The notes under the pieces: model-generated | Seen by the model: only the letters and a program-made list of their open reading frames with translations | Databases searched by the model: none | Told to the model about the DNA's origin: nothing | Translations under genes and position numbers: made by a program | Assembly (NCBI GenBank): GCA_016191715.1 | Contig: JACPVN010000190.1 | Location: 1 to 17,868, forward strand | Origin: Ignavibacteriota bacterium | GTDB taxonomy: Bacteria > Bacteroidota > Ignavibacteria > UBA10030 > SZUA-254 | Direction: 5' to 3' | DNA length: 17,868 nucleotides | In this document: positions 1 through 6,226 of the stretch, one piece after another | How the letters are laid out: each line of letters opens with the position of its first letter | Position numbering within the stretch: the stretch's first letter is position 1

Positions 1-43
1 ATTCAGGAGATTGTGAGTGCTTGCACCATCCCTTAGGGACTTC

Positions 44-72
44 ATCCCGTCCTGATACATGATGGACGGGAT
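44..72 (+). terminator. Hairpin, probable terminator of an upstream gene
   Basis: The 9-nt arms ATCCCGTCC (44-52) and GGACGGGAT (64-72) are perfect complements around an 11-nt loop. There is no strong U-run afterwards, only ATTAATGACTTCTT, so termination is plausible rather than certain. The 43 bases before it contain no recognisable coding end. The flanking TAGGGACTT (35-43) also begins the hairpin at 16503, so this could be a remnant of the same hairpin family. Confidence 0.4.
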
Positions 73-105
73 TAATGACTTCTTAATCAGTTCACTTTCT
101 CCAAC

Positions 106-150
106 TAGGTACCTGTACCTAACAAAATGAGTACTATTCCCTATGGATTC
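106..150 (+). repeat. Leader repeat element, copy A
   Basis: A 45-nt block matching 2691-2735 at 40 of 45 positions by hand alignment. It opens with the dyad AGGTAC-CT-GTACCT (107-120) and then carries the core ATGAGTACTATTCCCTAT (127-144). The dyad and core are joined by AACAAA. A diverged third copy is at 16504-16555. The block sits upstream of the secreted gene at 315 and starts a short ORF at 127. It could be an operator plus leader-peptide start, a small mobile repeat, or a riboregulator. The conservation is seen directly; the role is unknown. Confidence 0.7.
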
Positions 151-303
151 TTCGCTGTCTTATTGCTAACTTTGCTCGCGATGAGTATTCTCAAAGAAAA
201 ATACTTATGTGAAAGCAACCTTCCACTCAGTATAAAAATCCACAGGAATACTTTGAGAAGACTCATCATTCATTTCTTCATCCCTGACTTATTTATTATC
301 TAA
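127..303 (+). CDS. Possible 58-residue upstream ORF (small membrane or leader peptide)
   Basis: An open frame starts at the ATG inside leader element A and stops at TAA 301-303. It begins MSTIPYGF, followed by a hydrophobic run (about residues 8-21, FAVLLLTLLAM) that could span a membrane, and then a basic tail. Its stop codon is part of the TAAAGGA that serves as Shine-Dalgarno for the gene at 315, so translation of the two could be coupled. The related ORFs at 2712 and 16530 begin MRTIPY and MRTSPY and also end at the next gene's start. No clear ribosome binding site precedes it, and it is short, so it may not be translated. No known family is recognised. Confidence 0.3.
   Translation: MSTIPYGFFAVLLLTLLAMSILKEKYLCESNLPLSIKIHRNTLRRLIIHFFIPDLFII
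181..266 (+). promoter_or_regulatory. Long-spacer inverted repeat in the leader of the first gene
   Basis: ATGAGTATTCTCAAAG (181-196) and CTTTGAGAAGACTCAT (251-266) are complementary at 15 of 16 positions across a 54-nt spacer. A smaller dyad, AGTATT (184-189) with AATACT (200-205), competes with the left arm, so two alternative folds of the leader RNA are possible. It lies inside the putative upstream ORF and ends 48 nt before the ATG at 315, where a fold could affect ribosome access. The function is inferred only from position and symmetry. Confidence 0.4.
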
Positions 304-314
304 AGGAATAAACC

Positions 315-2561
315 ATGATTATTTATTCAACGCAAATTAAGAAACAATGGACATTGTGCATCATACTTTTTGCATTGTCTATTCTGACTGCGATACCTTT
401 TTCTGAGGTGTCAAGTCAAACGTTACTTGCCTCCTACCCGCTCCTGTCGAATGCACAGGATGCAACCGGACACTACGGAAACATGATATTAGCCGGTAGT
501 CCACCACTTGATATCAGTAATGGGGTTTGTATCAATGGAGTATATGGAAATTATAGCGCACAAACTCCGGACATAACCACACTCACTCCTACAGACTTCA
601 ACGTCAAAATTGATTTCAGCATAACGCAATACGGAATTGATGGCGCTCCCGTCCTCATGGGAGGTAGGAGTTATCGGTGGATTGGCATTTACGTTGGTAG
701 TACCGGAAGAATGGGAGTGAAATATAATAACAGTTACTGGGTCTGGTCAACCACAACAGTAAATAGAGGAGAATGGCATTCCGCGATAGTTTCCTATGTT
801 GGCGGAACGGTACAACTCTTCCTTGATGGGAATAAGATTCTCAGCAGTGTGATTGGGTCTTTAACCACCGCAAGTAATTATAATTTTACAACGACTGATT
901 ACAGCAACGGACGCGTGTTGAATGGCTGTATCCGTAATCTGCAAATCTATAATGGTAATGTAAATATCAATTCATACACGCTTTCGGTGAATGCATCGGA
1001 CGGCTCGATAACGAAAAATCCAGACCTCGCAGAGTACGATGCGGGTAGCACTGTTCTCGTTTCTCAAACTCCTGATCGGGGATATGTTTTTACCGGATGG
1101 AGCGGCGATGCTACGGGGACGGACAATCCGCTCACGGTTATCATGAATGCAAACAAAACCATTCAAGCCAATTATGAAGTTGACCCGGAGTTTGAAATTG
1201 CATATCGAACAGCAGAATACGAAAAATGGGCGACGGCAGTTGACCAGAAAGGGAAGTTAAAATCCGTCAAACGGAAAGCAGACAAAGTATATTTTGCGTT
1301 CGAGCTTGTCACTGATACTACCGGTATTCTCGCGCTCGATTTCGGAGTACTCTCGACAGGAACAATTATACGAAAGGGAACCATAGATACATTTGGAGTT
1401 TTTACTAACGTGAAGAAATACAAAGATACGTTGCCGACCATATCCGGTGAGACTCTGAAAGTAGAAGGAATCGGCGCGCAGGGAAAAATACTCAAAGCGA
1501 AATATGCGTGGGGACCCAAGGGCAAATCAACGTTGGTGACAGTCTATACGACGAACGCAATCGGGTATCCGATGCCGAACCTCCATAATGTTGGTGAAGA
1601 GTTATTTCCTCTGAAGAACATTCCAAGCGGATACTATTCAAAGACGAATCCTTTGATTGTCGGAATTCCGCACGGAGCGAAAGGAGCGAATTCGGTGACA
1701 CACAAAGCATATCAGGATGTGCAGAAATCTATGGTAAAAGTTGTGAAGAAGAATAATGCGCTTCATGCGGATTCGCTTGCTGTGCGTTGCCTTGATTCTC
1801 TTGATGGAAAGAAAAAGAAACCGATGGACAAACAACAAAAATCACTTCCGCCCGATAAGCATAACAGCAAATTATTTGCTGAAGTGTTGACACTGAAGTT
1901 GAACGTAGCGGCAAGTTTAACAGAAAAATTCCCTTCCGGAATCGGACAGTTGACGTTTAATGACTTGGATTTTCCTGATAATATTTTCAACGGATTGCTC
2001 GTGGATTCAATTGTTATGATAGCAGATTCGATGCTTTCCTGTCTTTCCGTTACAACGCTTCCGACAGCGACACTTGGAGAATTGTACCCAACGGTGAAAT
2101 TGATAAACGAAGCATTCGCCGGTACAACGATTGACACCATTAGTTTTGTCAGCCAAACGAAGTTGACAGGGGTGAGAACGTTGTTCGATGTGGAGTACTT
2201 GCATCCGACAGCAGGTATCATCCCTCGTATTGTACAAAACTTTGCCGGTATTGAAAACGATGTACCTGTGGAATTTGCTTTGTATCAGACCTACCCGAAC
2301 CCGTTCAATCCTTCAACGAATTTCGGATTTCGGATTGCTAATTTCGGATTGGTGTCGTTGAAGATTTACAATATGCTCGGACAGGAAGTAACCACACTAT
2401 TAAATCGGGAAGAGATGGATGGGGGAGAATATGAAGTGCCGTTCGAAGCAGTGAATCTCCCGAGCGGAGTCTATTTTTATCGTATCAAGGTCGAGTCGGT
2501 CAATGATGAAGGAACAAAACAAACATTCACCGAAGTCAAGCGTATGCTGCTTCTTAAATGA
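315..2561 (+). CDS. Secreted LamG-like / InlB B-repeat protein with T9SS sorting domain
   Basis: A 748-residue exported protein. The ATG at 315 follows AAAGGA (302-307) with a 7-nt spacer. Residues 1 to about 34 form a signal peptide with a long hydrophobic core ending near VSSQ. Residues about 35-220 read as a LamG/concanavalin-type beta sandwich, with WHSAIVSYVGGTVQLFLDG as its clearest strand pair. Residues about 222-292 are a divergent InlB B-repeat (SVNASDGSITKNP, GYVFTGWSGDATG, NKTIQANYE). Residues about 293-655 match nothing I recognise and include a Lys-rich stretch, DGKKKKPMDKQQK. From residue 657 (YPNPFNPST ... LKIYNMLGQEVTTL ... GVYFYRI ... KRMLLLK) the tail is a T9SS type-A sorting domain, so the protein should cross the outer membrane and be released or surface-anchored. 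Probable role: adhesion or glycan binding; no catalytic motif was found. A terminator follows at 2621. Confidence 0.9.
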   Translation: MIIYSTQIKKQWTLCIILFALSILTAIPFSEVSSQTLLASYPLLSNAQDATGHYGNMILAGSPPLDISNGVCINGVYGNYSAQTPDITTLTPTDFNVKIDFSITQYGIDGAPVLMGGRSYRWIGIYVGSTGRMGVKYNNSYWVWSTTTVNRGEWHSAIVSYVGGTVQLFLDGNKILSSVIGSLTTASNYNFTTTDYSNGRVLNGCIRNLQIYNGNVNINSYTLSVNASDGSITKNPDLAEYDAGSTVLVSQTPDRGYVFTGWSGDATGTDNPLTVIMNANKTIQANYEVDPEFEIAYRTAEYEKWATAVDQKGKLKSVKRKADKVYFAFELVTDTTGILALDFGVLSTGTIIRKGTIDTFGVFTNVKKYKDTLPTISGETLKVEGIGAQGKILKAKYAWGPKGKSTLVTVYTTNAIGYPMPNLHNVGEELFPLKNIPSGYYSKTNPLIVGIPHGAKGANSVTHKAYQDVQKSMVKVVKKNNALHADSLAVRCLDSLDGKKKKPMDKQQKSLPPDKHNSKLFAEVLTLKLNVAASLTEKFPSGIGQLTFNDLDFPDNIFNGLLVDSIVMIADSMLSCLSVTTLPTATLGELYPTVKLINEAFAGTTIDTISFVSQTKLTGVRTLFDVEYLHPTAGIIPRIVQNFAGIENDVPVEFALYQTYPNPFNPSTNFGFRIANFGLVSLKIYNMLGQEVTTLLNREEMDGGEYEVPFEAVNLPSGVYFYRIKVESVNDEGTKQTFTEVKRMLLLK
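2320..2350 (+). repeat. TTCGGATT tandem repeats inside the sorting-domain coding sequence
   Basis: The octamer TTCGGATT occurs three times in 31 nt, encoding NFGFRIANFGL within the T9SS tail between the YPNPFNPST motif and the LKIYN strand. The tail still reads through in frame and keeps its later motifs, so the repeat replaces or extends one beta strand rather than breaking the domain. Confidence 0.6.
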
Positions 2562-2620
2562 CATCGGTGAATATGATGGGATGAGATGTGGCTCGTAAAG
2601 CGTAATCAAATCCCTCAATG

Positions 2621-2660
2621 AAGAAGCCGGTTCTTGAAAAGGAATCGGCTTCTTTCTTGT
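2621..2660 (+). terminator. Intrinsic terminator after the LamG/T9SS gene
   Basis: The 13-nt arms AAGAAGCCGGTTC (2621-2633) and GAATCGGCTTCTT (2642-2654) pair fully, with one G-U, around an 8-nt loop and are followed by the T-rich TCTTGTTGTT. It lies 60 nt past the stop codon at 2559-2561, so the first gene is likely its own transcription unit. Confidence 0.8.
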
Positions 2661-2690
2661 TGTTATGTCTGACAACGAACCATTCAAAAT

Positions 2691-2735
2691 TAGGTACAAG
2701 TACCTAACAATATGAGAACAATTCCCTATGGATTC
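2691..2735 (+). repeat. Leader repeat element, copy B
   Basis: The second copy of the 45-nt block at 106-150 (40 of 45 identical). The dyad is AGGTAC-AA-GTACCT and the core is ATGAGAACAATTCCCTAT. The two arm halves are identical to copy A, while the 2-nt dyad centre differs, as expected if the arms are under selection, for example as a dimeric protein-binding site. It precedes the receiver gene. Confidence 0.7.
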
Positions 2736-2765
2736 CCGTCTCCTTTCTCGTTACCTTTCCTGTGA
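2712..2765 (+). CDS. Possible 17-residue leader ORF before the receiver gene
   Basis: It starts at the ATG within copy B and reads MRTIPYGFPSPFSLPFL, then TGA at 2763-2765. The stop lies 3 nt before an in-frame ATG of the receiver gene (2769), a spacing that suits termination-reinitiation. It shares its first eight codons almost exactly with the ORF at 127. No Shine-Dalgarno is visible. It may only reflect the conserved DNA element. Confidence 0.22.
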   Translation: MRTIPYGFPSPFSLPFL

Positions 2766-2798
2766 AAAATGTTCCTGAAGCAAACCGAAGAAGAAATG

Positions 2799-3179
2799 AT
2801 GAAAGTACTGGTCGTTGACGACAGTGAAAAAATGAGGGGAATAATAAAAATGTACCTGAATGGTTTTGCTGACGAGATTATCGAGTGTGAAGACGGAGCG
2901 GAAGCGATTGCGCTCTATGAGAAAACACTCCCCGACATTGTGTGTATGGACATCGTAATGAAACGTCTCGACGGTATCTCGGCTACGCAAAGAATAATAA
3001 AAATGCATCCTGATGCATGTATCATTATCGTCAGTCAGTATGATGACATGTCGTTTCGCGAATCTGCCCGCCGCGCCGGTGCATACGGCTACGTGCTGAA
3101 AGATAATCTCTCGGCGCTGTTACAACTGATGAACGCACCAAACAGGATGGCTCACAATTATAAGGGAGTTGAGAAATGA
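2799..3179 (+). CDS. Stand-alone CheY-like receiver protein
   Basis: 126 residues, a single response-regulator receiver domain with no output domain. The acidic pair is D7-D8 followed by S9, the phosphoacceptor is D51 (CMDIVM), the switch Ser is S79 and the conserved Lys is K101 (VLKDN). The usual Pro after 'DxxM' is replaced: the sequence reads M54-K55. I chose ATG 2799 because GAAGAAG lies 5 nt upstream and because it aligns exactly with the start of the paralogue at 16592. ATGs at 2796 and 2769 are in frame, and 2769 is 3 nt after the leader ORF stop, so a form longer by up to 10 residues is possible. It should accept phosphate from a histidine kinase and act by protein contact or as a phosphate sink. 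About 46 of the first 104 residues match the protein at 16592. It is cytoplasmic. Confidence 0.88.
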   Translation: MKVLVVDDSEKMRGIIKMYLNGFADEIIECEDGAEAIALYEKTLPDIVCMDIVMKRLDGISATQRIIKMHPDACIIIVSQYDDMSFRESARRAGAYGYVLKDNLSALLQLMNAPNRMAHNYKGVEK

Positions 3180-3182
3180 GGT

Positions 3183-3282
3183 GTCATTGCGAGGGCGCTT
3201 TAGCGACTGAAGCAATCCCCTGTCGTCAGTTACAAACAATCAGGGGATTGCTTCACCCCGCTGAAGCGAGATTCGCAATGAC
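3183..3282. repeat. Nested palindromic repeat (GTCATTGCGA ... TCGCAATGAC type)
   Basis: The outer arms GTCATTGCGA (3183-3192) and TCGCAATGAC (3273-3282) are perfect complements. The inner arms TGAAGCAATCCCCTG (3208-3222) and CAGGGGATTGCTTCA (3241-3255) are perfect over 15 bp. A third, imperfect pair (CGCTTTAGCG with CGCTGAAGCG) lies between them, so nearly the whole 100 nt folds into one hairpin. This wording (GTCATTGCGAG ... GAAGCAATC) is a dispersed, non-coding palindromic repeat known to me from many unrelated bacterial genomes. Here it fills the gap between the receiver gene and the S74 gene and may also serve as a terminator in either direction. Confidence 0.85.
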
Positions 3283-3353
3283 TCCAGATCTACAAAGAGT
3301 GTTACTAAATTTTTCTATAACCAATTATTAACAACAACGAAAGGAAATCTGTC

Positions 3354-6176
3354 ATGAAGCAGATTGCAACTCTCATAGTATTCATCATGATTCTGTTCTG
3401 CGTGAGCGTGCAGAGTCTGTTTGCGCAAAGCCCGACATTTTCCGTGCAGGGCGTATTACGCGACCCGAACGGACGCTCGGTAACCGACGCAACGTATTCG
3501 ATTACATTCAAACTGTATGAAGTAGATATGGGCGGGAGTCACATCTGGACAGAAACGCAACCAAGTGTCCCGGTATCGCATGGTGTGTTTGTCGCAGAGT
3601 TGGGTTCCGTAACTGCTCTGCCGGCAATTGACGCGACGAAAACATATTACTTAGGATTTACCGTAGCAGGCGGAACAGAACTAACGCCGCGTGTGGAGTT
3701 GACAAAAACACTCGCTACAATTACAACGCTCTCTCTTACGGGCGAAAGCAACGTTATGCCATCCTCCGGCAATGTTGGTATTGGGACAAAAACACCGGCA
3801 AGCAAACTCTCCGTTGATGGAGATGTGGATGTGAGCGGAAGCCGTTTGCATGTTGGAACGGACGGCAATATCGGTATTGGAACCACTACACCTTCCGAGA
3901 AATTTGAGATAAACGGAAACGCCAAAGTCAACCAAAGTCTTACTGTCGGTACTGATATTACGATGAACGGACAACTCGGTATCGGAACGAACGCTCCGGC
4001 AAGCAAGTTCTCCGTTGTTGGAGATGTGGATGTGAGCGGAAGCCGTTTGCATGTCGGAACGGATGGCAACATCGGTATTGGTACAGCAACTCCTCAGTAC
4101 AAACTTGATGTAAATGGTCAAATGAAAGCACAACAATATTTTGATGATGATGTTAACTATTATGCCAATTTAAATTCAGGAGGCAGACTTGGAGGAACAT
4201 GGCAATTTGATAATAAGATTGGCATTGGGACAGCAACACCGAACTCACCATTAGAAGTGAACGGCGATCTCCGTATCACTTCCGGCTCGACAGGGAAATT
4301 ATATTTTGCCGATGGTTCTTCTCTTAGCTCGGCAAATTTAGGTACTTCTGCTTCGAGTTTGAGCAACCCTGCCGACGCGCCGATTACTGCTGATGGCGAC
4401 GGGAATGGCTCCGGCAGTATTGTGTTGAACACCGGCTCTACCGAAAGAATGAGGATTGCGAACAACGGCAATGTCGGTATCGGCACGACCTCGCCGGGAG
4501 CCAAATTAGCAATTGGCTCAAGTAATATATCGGATGAGGGCGCTCTCTCTATTCATGGAGATAAACTATTTCTTACAACGCCACAAAATAGGGATGCAGA
4601 TATTGACATACGAAGCACTTCGAACTCCAGTTATTGGACCAAGTTAAAGCGGGCTGGAAACACTTTTGTTATCAACCAAGGGTTTAATACCGGAAACGTA
4701 GATGCTTTGGCAATATCAGACATTGGCAACATCGGCATCGGAACATTAGTGCCTGCGTCGCCATTGGCAGTAAGGTTAAATTCAGGGGGGACTGACTCGG
4801 AACGATCGGTTATTTCTGCAACACTTGGTGATAATTCAACAACAACTTCAGCCATACTGACAATTCGGAATGCCGGCAACAGAGGAAATATTGGTAATGT
4901 TGATGGCAGCGCATTGTTGAAAGCGGAATTTAATAACGCTACAGCAATGATAATTGATAAAAACGGCAACATCGGCATCGGAACGACGAGTCCAGGTTCA
5001 ACTTTACACATAGAACAGGCAAGTCCCACAAATGGCATTCTTTTGGGACTTGTGAGCGGGACAGGGAAAAATCCAACAATTCAATTTTCAGAAACGGCAG
5101 GTTCTGTGGCATCTAATGCGGGGATGGCAATTCAATACAATGGGTCCGGTGAGCCCTCGACAGATAGATTGGCATTTCTTGATTATTATGGTAACGAAAG
5201 GTTTACATTTTTAGCTGGTGGCAACGTTGGAATCGGAACGAATGGTCCAAGGGGACCACTGGAGGTAACAACTCCTTCAGGTAGCAACAAGGTAATCTTT
5301 GGCGCACCGAAGACCGTCGGCACCAATAGTGTGCTGTATTTCGACATTAATGATGCCAACATAATAAATATCCAGTCTGCGCTTACCAATAATTTCGATA
5401 ATCCAAGAGACTTGGTTCTTCAGGCAAAAGGCGGCAACGTCGGCATCGGAATAACATCACCTACTTACAAACTTGAGGTAGCTGGTCCGGTGAGAGCACG
5501 ACAATTTTATGATGATGATGATAACTACTATGCAGATTTAAATGTAGGAGGCAAACTTGGTGGAAACTGGACGTTTGCCGGACAAATCGGTATCGGAACA
5601 ACAACACCCTCGTACAATCTTGATATCTATAATGGAGCGGGTGAAGCTACGGTAAGGGTGCAACGACCTGAAGGTGTTTCAAAACTACTACTATACAGTA
5701 GCGGAAGTTATAATGGAACGATCTATTATAACAGATCGAATGATAGAGTGTATGTCGAATGTTACGGATACGGTCAGTATATTCAATATAACGACCACGC
5801 ATGGCACTCTATTTCCGATATGAGATTAAAAAAAGATATTGTTGGGATTGAAAATGGTTTGGACAAGGTGATGAAACTGAGACCGGTGAGTTACAAGTGG
5901 AACTATAAAGAGGTGAAAGATAAACCGGAACCACCTGCCACTGTCGGATTTATCGCACAGGAAGTTGAAAAAGTTATTCCCATCGCTGTTGATGTTCCGA
6001 AGAACGACACAGATTATTATGGACTAAGTCAGGAGAAACTCATTCCCTATCTAACGAAAGCAATACAAGAACAACAGGCATTAATCGAGAAGCAGTCGAA
6101 AGAGATGGTTCAGATGTCGGAACGAACGGCAGAGTTGGAACGGCTCTATAAAGAACTCCAAGCACGCGTGCGCTAA
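3354..6176 (+). CDS. Secreted GIGT-repeat protein with self-cleaving S74 (endosialidase chaperone) domain
   Basis: 940 residues; ATG 3354 follows GAAAGGA (3339-3345) with an 8-nt spacer. The signal peptide ends near FAQ (residue 25). Residues about 26-130 form a beta domain (FSVQGVLRDPNGRSV ... YYLGFTVAGGTELTPR) repeated at the start of the gene at 17023. Then come 11 copies of an (N/Q/K)-(V/I/L)-GIG-(T/I)-xxP motif, about residues 140-765, a pattern typical of trimeric fibre-like beta-helical proteins. Residues about 815-925 are the S74 intramolecular chaperone domain. S821-D-M-R-L-K826 matches the Ser/Lys dyad with +5 spacing used for autocleavage in this family, so a C-terminal piece of about 120 residues should be released after trimer folding. 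The last 45 residues form a likely coiled coil. There is no T9SS tail, so the route past the outer membrane is unclear. The gap to the next gene is 50 nt without a terminator, suggesting an operon. Confidence 0.9.
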   Translation: MKQIATLIVFIMILFCVSVQSLFAQSPTFSVQGVLRDPNGRSVTDATYSITFKLYEVDMGGSHIWTETQPSVPVSHGVFVAELGSVTALPAIDATKTYYLGFTVAGGTELTPRVELTKTLATITTLSLTGESNVMPSSGNVGIGTKTPASKLSVDGDVDVSGSRLHVGTDGNIGIGTTTPSEKFEINGNAKVNQSLTVGTDITMNGQLGIGTNAPASKFSVVGDVDVSGSRLHVGTDGNIGIGTATPQYKLDVNGQMKAQQYFDDDVNYYANLNSGGRLGGTWQFDNKIGIGTATPNSPLEVNGDLRITSGSTGKLYFADGSSLSSANLGTSASSLSNPADAPITADGDGNGSGSIVLNTGSTERMRIANNGNVGIGTTSPGAKLAIGSSNISDEGALSIHGDKLFLTTPQNRDADIDIRSTSNSSYWTKLKRAGNTFVINQGFNTGNVDALAISDIGNIGIGTLVPASPLAVRLNSGGTDSERSVISATLGDNSTTTSAILTIRNAGNRGNIGNVDGSALLKAEFNNATAMIIDKNGNIGIGTTSPGSTLHIEQASPTNGILLGLVSGTGKNPTIQFSETAGSVASNAGMAIQYNGSGEPSTDRLAFLDYYGNERFTFLAGGNVGIGTNGPRGPLEVTTPSGSNKVIFGAPKTVGTNSVLYFDINDANIINIQSALTNNFDNPRDLVLQAKGGNVGIGITSPTYKLEVAGPVRARQFYDDDDNYYADLNVGGKLGGNWTFAGQIGIGTTTPSYNLDIYNGAGEATVRVQRPEGVSKLLLYSSGSYNGTIYYNRSNDRVYVECYGYGQYIQYNDHAWHSISDMRLKKDIVGIENGLDKVMKLRPVSYKWNYKEVKDKPEPPATVGFIAQEVEKVIPIAVDVPKNDTDYYGLSQEKLIPYLTKAIQEQQALIEKQSKEMVQMSERTAELERLYKELQARVR
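3795..3880 (+). repeat. 86-bp internal repeat, copy 1 (partner 3996-4081)
   Basis: This block matches 3996-4081 at 80 of 86 positions by hand count and encodes the module PASKLSVDGDVDVSG and the following SRLHVGTDGNIGIG. Half of the six differences are silent third-position changes. It looks like a recent duplication of one GIGT module within the S74 gene. Confidence 0.85.
3996..4081 (+). repeat. 86-bp internal repeat, copy 2 (partner 3795-3880)
   Basis: The second copy of the GIGT module, encoding PASKFSVVGDVDVSG and SRLHVGTDGNIGIG. The period from copy 1 is 201 nt, that is 67 residues, so the duplicated unit keeps the reading frame and the intervening module (SEKFEINGNAKVNQ) was either part of a larger duplication or has diverged. 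Confidence 0.85.
4131..4202 (+). repeat. Diverged internal repeat, copy 1 (partner 5499-5570)
   Basis: This encodes QQYFDDDVNYYANLNSGG and the following RLGGTW. The partner at 5499-5570 has the same length and encodes RQFYDDDDNYYADLNVGG and KLGGNW. At protein level the similarity extends to both sides for about 55 residues (YKLDVNGQMKA / YKLEVAGPVRA), so a whole fibre module is present twice, 456 residues apart. Confidence 0.75.
5499..5570 (+). repeat. Diverged internal repeat, copy 2 (partner 4131-4202)
   Basis: The second copy of the DDD-NYYA-LN-GG module, placed directly before the last GIGT motif and the S74 region. The acidic DDDD cluster could bind a metal ion, but that is speculation. 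Confidence 0.75.
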
Positions 6177-6226
6177 TCACTAATTGACCGAACACTTGAA
6201 CTAAAAAGAAAATGAAAGGTCAGGTC

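Noticed and set aside
59..130. Short ORF starting in the first hairpin and ending at the ATG of leader element A.
   Set aside because: It would extend the chain of coupled short ORFs, but it lacks the M-x-T-x-P-Y opening, a ribosome site or a second copy; chance is the simpler reading.
3647..4136. Antisense frames opposite the GIGT repeats, with repeated peptide wording.
   Set aside because: Their repetition simply mirrors the repeated DNA of the S74 gene on the other strand.
3770..5600. Regularly spaced GGCAACNTCGGCATCGG-like repeats as a possible CRISPR or direct-repeat array.
   Set aside because: Spacing is irregular and the repeats encode the GIGT motif in a continuous reading frame.
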